Below, in pieces: positions 4,173 through 5,641 of a stretch of DNA of 5,641 nt. The notes below the pieces were generated by a model. The model did no database searches. It had not been told where the DNA came from and was given only the letters and a program-made list of their open reading frames with translations. This DNA comes from an uncultured Gemmatimonadota bacterium (GTDB taxonomy: Bacteria > Gemmatimonadota > Gemmatimonadetes > Gemmatimonadales > GWC2-71-9), in assembly GCA_946479805.1 (NCBI GenBank), contig CAMLHP010000135.1, positions 1 through 5,641 on the forward strand, read 5' to 3'. A program made the position numbers and the translations under genes. Every line of letters starts with the position of its first letter. Positions within the stretch are counted from its first letter, which is position 1.

Positions 4173-5641
4173 ATGGCCAAGACCTTCAAGAACTTCATAG
4201 CAGGCGAGTGGGTCGAACCCCGGAACGGCGCCTACTTCGAGAACCGCAACCCGGCCGACGGGTCGGACCTTATCGGTCGCTTCCCCGATTCGGGACGCGC
4301 CGACCTGGAAGCGGCGGTACGGAGCGCCAAACGGGGCTTCGAACTCTGGAAGCGTACTCCCGCACCCGCCCGGGGCGACGTGCTCCGGCGGGTGGGTGAC
4401 CTGCTGGTGGCGAGGAAGGAGAAGCTGGCCGACGCCATGACCCGCGAGATGGGAAAGGTGCTGGCCGAGACCCGGGGCGACGTGCAGGAAGGCATCGACA
4501 CCGCCTTCTACGCAGCGACCGAGGGCAGGCGGCTCTTCGGCCACGTGGTGCCCAGCGAGCTCGCCAGCAAGTGGGCCATGACCTACCGCCGACCCATCGG
4601 CGTGACCGGCCTCATCACGCCCTTCAACTTTCCGCTCGCAATTCCCACCTGGAAGATGTTCCCCGCGCTGCTCTGCGGGAACAGCGTGGTGATCAAGCCG
4701 TCGGAGGACGTGCCTCACACGGTGCACCTCCTGGTCGAGATCCTGCTTGAGGCCGGACTGCCGCCCGAGGTGGTGCAGCTGGTGCATGGCCGGGGCGAAA
4801 CCGTGGGCAGCGCCCTGGTGGAGCACCCCGACGTTCCGGTGATCTCGTTCACCGGATCGACCGCCACCGGCGCCATCATCGGCGAGACCTGCGGCCGGAT
4901 GCACAAGCGGCTCTCGCTCGAGATGGGCGGCAAGAACGCCATGATCGTAATGGACGATGCCGACCTCGATCTCGCGCTCGACGGCGTGCTGTGGGGCGCG
5001 TTCGGCACCACCGGCCAGCGCTGCACCGCCACCAGCCGGCTCATTATCCACCGCAAGGTGCATGACAGGTTTGTGTCCCGGCTGGCTGATGCCGCGGCGG
5101 CGCTCAAGCTGGGCGATGGCCGCCAGGACAAGACCGACGTGGGGCCGCTGATCCACGAGGACGCCCGCCGCAAGGTGGAGCACTACATCGGCGTCGCGGA
5201 AGAGCAGGGCGCCGAACTGGTGACCGGCGGCAAGCGACCCGGTGGCAAGCGCCTCGGCGGCGGCTACTTCTTCCAGCCGACGGTGTACACTGGCGTGAAG
5301 GCCGGATCCCGGCTGGAGCAGGAAGAAATCTTCGGTCCGGTGCTCAGCGTGGTGCGGGTCGGCTCCTACGAGGAAGCGGTCAAGGTCAACAACGGGGTCA
5401 AGTACGGGCTTTCGAGCTCGATCTACACCTCCGACGTGAACACCGCGTTTCGCGCGCTCCAGGACCTCGACAACGGCATCACCTACGTCAACGCGCCCAC
5501 CATCGGCGCCGAGGCCCACCTCCCGTTTGGCGGGGTGAAGGCCACGGGAAATGGCCACCGCGAGGGCGGGTGGGAAGTGTTCGAGTTCTATTCCGAGACC
5601 AAGGTGTGCTACGTCGACTACTCGGGCGCGCTGCAGCGCGC
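4173..5641 (+). CDS. Aldehyde dehydrogenase (NAD(P)-dependent, ALDH superfamily), 3' end beyond window
   Basis: 489 residues are visible with no stop, so the gene runs off the window; family length suggests only a short missing C-terminus. It should oxidise an aldehyde to a carboxylate in the cytoplasm through a thioester intermediate. The whole catalytic set is present: N152 in PFNFP, K175 and E178 in IKPSE (E178 favours NAD+), the FTGSTATG loop at 226-233, general base E250 in LEMGGKN, nucleophile C284 in GQRC, and E385 in EEIFGP. The HLPFGGVKATGNGHREGG block (449-466) is the usual C-terminal signature. It looks nearest to semialdehyde dehydrogenases of the alpha-aminoadipate or alpha-ketoglutarate semialdehyde kind, but substrate cannot be settled from sequence. 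ATG 4173 gives the normal N-terminus (KNFIAGEW). The frame stays open upstream only through repeat DNA. No Shine-Dalgarno is visible. Confidence 0.95.
   Translation, partial: MAKTFKNFIAGEWVEPRNGAYFENRNPADGSDLIGRFPDSGRADLEAAVRSAKRGFELWKRTPAPARGDVLRRVGDLLVARKEKLADAMTREMGKVLAETRGDVQEGIDTAFYAATEGRRLFGHVVPSELASKWAMTYRRPIGVTGLITPFNFPLAIPTWKMFPALLCGNSVVIKPSEDVPHTVHLLVEILLEAGLPPEVVQLVHGRGETVGSALVEHPDVPVISFTGSTATGAIIGETCGRMHKRLSLEMGGKNAMIVMDDADLDLALDGVLWGAFGTTGQRCTATSRLIIHRKVHDRFVSRLADAAAALKLGDGRQDKTDVGPLIHEDARRKVEHYIGVAEEQGAELVTGGKRPGGKRLGGGYFFQPTVYTGVKAGSRLEQEEIFGPVLSVVRVGSYEEAVKVNNGVKYGLSSSIYTSDVNTAFRALQDLDNGITYVNAPTIGAEAHLPFGGVKATGNGHREGGWEVFEFYSETKVCYVDYSGALQR

Noticed and set aside
3780..5558. 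A 592-codon open frame on the minus strand opposite the aldehyde dehydrogenase
   Set aside because: It is antisense to an ALDH with every catalytic residue intact. Its translation is low-complexity His/Gly/Arg/Ala-rich text with no recognisable domain. Long antisense frames are expected in GC-rich coding DNA.
1..5641. Transposases, integrases, tRNA or rRNA genes, or attachment sites
   Set aside because: No such coding motifs, terminal inverted repeats or RNA gene features were seen on either strand. The window is almost fully explained by six genes and short repeats.

Overview
The window is GC-rich and compact, with every gene on the + strand. Third codon positions are strongly G/C, most neighbouring genes overlap, and short-period tandem repeats fill the few intergenic gaps. 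I infer a high-GC environmental bacterium. Gemmatimonadota or a similar soil lineage would fit this combination of repeats, an NtrX-like regulator and gene style, but no phylogenetic marker in the window proves it.

Layout: (a) 1-72 is a 12-bp tandem repeat array cut by the window edge, followed by about 50 bp of leader. (b) 123-4120 holds five genes in a tightly overlapping chain: a LarE/PP-loop sulfur transferase (123-932), an RNA 2',3'-cyclic phosphodiesterase ThpR (929-1480), a single-pass membrane-anchored protein of unknown function (1477-2118), an NtrX/NtrC-type sigma-54 response regulator (2115-3482), and a three-helix membrane protein with a Pro/Gln-rich tail (3482-4120). The junctions are GTGA, ATGA, ATGA and TGATG, so the five are very probably co-transcribed and translationally coupled. 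(c) 4106-4168 is a 7-bp-period repeat array that contains the end and stop codon of the fifth gene and fills the gap. (d) 4173 to the window end is an aldehyde dehydrogenase with all catalytic residues, running off the right edge.

How the genes fit together: the chain mixes sulfur chemistry, RNA end processing, envelope proteins and a sigma-54 regulator. No textbook pathway unites them, and neither a cognate histidine kinase nor larB/larC is visible. The grouping may be a lineage-specific housekeeping operon rather than a pathway. The ALDH sits 52 bp downstream behind the repeat array and may be a separate transcription unit.

The least ordinary signals are the repeats. One array lies before the chain and one at its end, and a second 7-bp-period stretch lies inside the 3' part of the fifth gene. 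This suggests that repeat DNA has been captured as protein-coding sequence.
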